This document shows, in pieces, positions 52,174 to 54,686 of a stretch of DNA of 54,686 bases. The stretch is from Moraxella bovis (GTDB taxonomy: Bacteria; Pseudomonadota; Gammaproteobacteria; Pseudomonadales; Moraxellaceae), in NCBI RefSeq assembly GCF_002014975.1, contig NZ_MUXV01000008.1:1-54686 (forward strand), read 5' to 3'. A model generated the notes under the pieces. It saw only the letters and a list, made by a program, of their open reading frames with translations, was not told the origin of the DNA and did not search any database. How positions within the stretch are numbered: position 1 is the stretch's first letter; each line of letters starts with the position of its first letter. The position numbers and the translations under genes were made by a program.

Positions 52174-54165
52174 TTAACGCAAACTATGCAAAAAGTGCAT
52201 ATGGCGATGATATTGGCTTACGATATCATTGATGACCCCTTCACTGCTCCACCCCATGATATCATAGTCTTGTCCGCCTTCGCCCAAATGCACTTCGGCA
52301 CGGTAGTAGGTCTGGGTGTCGTCATCGTTTGTGGTACCTGTGTCGTCATCGCTATGGACAAAGTCAGGCTGTGCATGGCTTGACAGGCGTACCTTATAGA
52401 CAAAGTCAATCTCACTGCCGTGATTGGCAAGTAGCACCACACTGCCTGATTTTTCATTTAAGACCTTAGCGTCCACGCCCAAGCCCCGTAGCTCTTTTGC
52501 CACATCTTCACACGCCTCTTTGACGGTGGTGTCAATAAAACGGCTCACCGCAGAGCGACTTGGGAAGTTCATGATGACGTGCAGTCTTTCACGCCATACG
52601 CCACCGCCTTGAGCAGGTAGTGGCACGCTTAGGTTTTGTTGTAGGATTTCTTGCTTTTGGGCGTCCACGTTCAGAGCCTTTAACAGCCCATACATCGCAA
52701 TCATCAGCACTGTTACAAAGGGTAAGGCACTGGCGATTGCCATGGTTTGCAACGCCCCAAGACCGCCTGCCAGTAGCAAAGCAATCGCCACCACGCCTGA
52801 CCCGACTGACCAAAACAGACGATAACGCACCCCACGACTGCCTTTGCCGTGCGAGCAAAGCATATCCATGACGAGTGCCCCAGAGTCGGCAGACGTGATA
52901 AAAAACACGATAATCATGGCAAGGGCAACATAGCTAAACAGCCCCGACATGGGAAACTCTTCTAAAAAGGCAAATAAGGACAGCGATACGTCTTTGTTAA
53001 TAACTTCGCCGAGCATGGTGTTGCCTTGATTTAAAATCATGTCAATGGCGGAGTTGCCAAACACCGTCATCCACAAAAACGTAAAGCCAGCAGGGACAAA
53101 TAGCACCCCAAGCACAAACTCACGAATGGTACGTCCACGAGACACACGAGCGATAAATAGACCGACAAACGGAGCCCAACTAAGCCACCAACCCCAATAC
53201 AAAATCGTCCAACCGCCAAACCAATCGGTCTTGTCATAGGCATATAGGTTAAAGGTCAAGCCAACAATGTTTGAGATGTACGAGCCGACATTTTGCACGT
53301 ACGCTTGGAGCAAAAATACGGTAGAGCCGCCCAATAGCACAAAGAGCAGTAGAACCACTGCCAAGCCTAGATTAAGCTCGGATAGCATTTTTACGCCCTT
53401 ATCCAGTCCCGACATCACCGAGACAGTCGCCAACGCACAGATGATGGCAATCAGCACCACTTGGCTTGCTGTCCCCACAGGGATGAACGAGAATATATGA
53501 TTAAGCCCCGTATTGACCTGCAACGCCCCATAACCTAGGGAAGTCGCCAAACCAAACAGCGTCCCCACCACCGCAAACACGTCCACCGCATGACCGATAG
53601 GGCCAAAAATCTTATCACCGATAAGCGGATATAATGCCGAACGCAACGTCAAGGGCAGGTTATGCCGATAGGCAAAAAACGCCAAAATCAGAGCCACCAC
53701 CGCATACACCGCCCAAGCGTGCAAGCCCCAATGGAAAAAGGTCAGTCGCATGGCTTGGCGAGCAGCGTCCACCGTGCTACCGTCTCCGTGTGGCGGATTT
53801 AAAAAGTGCATGACAGGTTCTGCCACACCAAAGAACATCAGTCCAATGCCCATACCTGCCGAAAACAGCATGGCAAACCACGAAAAATTACTATAATCAG
53901 GGCGAGAATGGTCAGGGCCAAGCTTGATGTTACCGAGTTTGGATAAGCCCAAATACACGCTAAACAGCAAAATAATCGCCACCGTCAGCACATAGTACCA
54001 ACTGGCATTATTCACAATCGCTGATTGCACCGCCTTAAAGGTCTTGTCTGCAAGTTCAGGCAATAAAATGGCAAACAAACTGATAAAGGCAATCAGCTCT
54101 GCCGATGTCAAGAACACAGGCGGATTTAGTCCGTGCTTGTGTTTTTTGGGTACAGGCGTACTCAT
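52174..54165 (-). CDS. betT: BCCT family choline/betaine transporter (BetT-type)
   Basis: 663 residues. Twelve hydrophobic helices with the BCCT hallmarks FSAGMGIGLMFFGVAEPVMH, FFHWGLHAWAVY, SLGYGALQVNTGLN, and the signature region WGWWLSWAPFVGLFIARVSR then GRTIREFVLGV. A C-terminal cytoplasmic domain of about 160 residues (INFPSRSAVSRF-like start, KEACEDVAKELRGLGVDAKV, ending HMHFLHSLR) matches the BetT group, where it senses osmolarity. Expected role: Na+- or H+-driven uptake of choline or another osmoprotectant. No betA/betB/betI in the window, so choline specificity is inferred. Confidence 0.88.
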   Translation of the reverse strand: MSTPVPKKHKHGLNPPVFLTSAELIAFISLFAILLPELADKTFKAVQSAIVNNASWYYVLTVAIILLFSVYLGLSKLGNIKLGPDHSRPDYSNFSWFAMLFSAGMGIGLMFFGVAEPVMHFLNPPHGDGSTVDAARQAMRLTFFHWGLHAWAVYAVVALILAFFAYRHNLPLTLRSALYPLIGDKIFGPIGHAVDVFAVVGTLFGLATSLGYGALQVNTGLNHIFSFIPVGTASQVVLIAIICALATVSVMSGLDKGVKMLSELNLGLAVVLLLFVLLGGSTVFLLQAYVQNVGSYISNIVGLTFNLYAYDKTDWFGGWTILYWGWWLSWAPFVGLFIARVSRGRTIREFVLGVLFVPAGFTFLWMTVFGNSAIDMILNQGNTMLGEVINKDVSLSLFAFLEEFPMSGLFSYVALAMIIVFFITSADSGALVMDMLCSHGKGSRGVRYRLFWSVGSGVVAIALLLAGGLGALQTMAIASALPFVTVLMIAMYGLLKALNVDAQKQEILQQNLSVPLPAQGGGVWRERLHVIMNFPSRSAVSRFIDTTVKEACEDVAKELRGLGVDAKVLNEKSGSVVLLANHGSEIDFVYKVRLSSHAQPDFVHSDDDTGTTNDDDTQTYYRAEVHLGEGGQDYDIMGWSSEGVINDIVSQYHRHMHFLHSLR

Positions 54166-54533
54166 ATTACACTCCTATTGTCAATGGTAGTGCAATAAAA
54201 TATGGATAAACGCCTAAATGATTAAAAACGATTGATAAACACACCAATCCTATTCATATTTGATTGCACCAATGGGGTTAATTTTGAGCAACATTTGCAC
54301 AAATTTGTTAATATTCAAAGGATTGTAACATAATTTAGCCAAAAAATAAAATTTGGTTGGGGTTTTGCAGGCTTTTTATGGTGTCAATAAACATCTTTAA
54401 AAAGTGTGCTGGTATAGGTAGGTATTGTCAAGGGAAGGATGGCAAATGTGCGTCAAAAGCATACATGACAAGCCTGCCAAGCAGTTTGTAATTTAGGCAG
54501 GCTGTAAATACAAGAACTCCTGTTGCGAGCGGT
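54166..54533. other. Non-coding gap upstream of betT
   Basis: AT-rich left half with a short imperfect inverted repeat AACATTTGCACAAATTTGTT at about 54289-54308, a possible regulator site for betT. No reading frame or RNA gene could be supported. Confidence 0.3.
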
Positions 54534-54686
54534 TTATTTGGATTGGTGTGCTTGTACCCACCCCACAACACGTCCCACCTGCTCTTTATAATCACTCATT
54601 CTATGATCGCCCCCGTCTTGGGCGACAACGTCCGCCCCACAACTTTTAAAAAATGCTTGGGTGGCGTGAGCGTCTAATAGCTCATC
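54534..54686 (-). CDS. YqiA-like alpha/beta esterase, 3' end only
   Basis: The last 50 codons of a gene that runs off the window. It reads DELLDAHATQAFFKSCGA, then GGDHRMSDYKEQVGRVVGWV and QAHQSK. The DE(L/V)LD...A and late GGDHxM/F pattern is the Asp and His end of the YqiA/YcfP esterase triad. Catalytic Ser is outside the window. It points away from the window edge towards betT. Confidence 0.7.
   Translation of the reverse strand, partial: DELLDAHATQAFFKSCGADVVAQDGGDHRMSDYKEQVGRVVGWVQAHQSK

Overview
The window reads as a chromosomal segment of a Moraxella-like gammaproteobacterium (Moraxellaceae). This is an inference from moderate-to-low GC, the protein sequences (groES-groEL, nnrD with sdhE and a ygfX-like gene, metX-metW, yhbY/rlmE-ftsH, ileS...lspA, proC-yggT, parE-tilS, BCCT transporter) and a NalP-like lipoprotein autotransporter of the kind found in mucosal Gram-negative bacteria. 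No rRNA, tRNA, CRISPR array or complete transposase gene was found.

Layout. 0.1-4.4 kb: an exported alpha/beta hydrolase, then groES and groEL behind a heat-shock-type promoter, then an AT-rich gap with three perfect DnaA-box sequences. 4.4-10.7 kb: nnrD, ygfX-like/sdhE, a HAD phosphatase, a repeat-filled gap, and a lemA-TPM-TPM cluster. 11-22.3 kb: an amino-acid:Na+ symporter, a MATE exporter, metX-metW, a Sel1-repeat protein, a DOMON-like protein, yhbY divergent from rlmE-ftsH, and a PlsC-type acyltransferase. 22.3-27.2 kb: a WG-repeat protein, a decaying patch of small paralogous genes cut by a miniature element, an FKBP isomerase, a CitE-like lyase and a lipoprotein cytochrome c. 27.3-32.9 kb: ileS and lspA separated by five small same-strand genes, with one copy of a palindromic repeat in each interval from the first small gene to lspA. 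33.1-37.6 kb: a 1490-residue lipoprotein subtilisin autotransporter with a long Ala-rich coiled-coil insert. 37.6-45.1 kb: a TSUP permease, DUF2789, yggT, proC, tilS, parE and a GlxA-type regulator, all on the minus strand.

45.2-52.1 kb is different in kind. Five of its six genes carry frameshifts: a membrane protein, an isochorismatase-family hydrolase, a LysR regulator, a RecQ helicase with a C-terminal phosphoribosyltransferase-like domain, and a lipoprotein esterase. Many of the breaks lie in short homopolymers. A two-gene unit, RecQ-PRTase followed three bases later by a DprA-family protein, sits between the LysR fragment and the divergent esterase remnant. It is the best candidate here for a little-described DNA-handling or anti-phage module. 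The recQ frame is broken by one missing base just before its Walker A motif. The window ends with a BetT-type BCCT transporter and the 3' end of a YqiA-like esterase gene.

At least three families of short non-coding repeats are scattered through the window. Family A is a GGTGCGTA/TACGCACC palindrome of about 25 bp, or about 65 bp when doubled. Family B is a 66-325 bp miniature element with ends related to GGGCGTGCCTGCC, bounded by TA. Family C is a roughly 110-125 bp inverted-repeat element with AAAAAGTATGC ends. They separate genes that are normally adjacent (groES/groEL, proC/yggT, ileS/lspA) and in two places supply the end of a reading frame.
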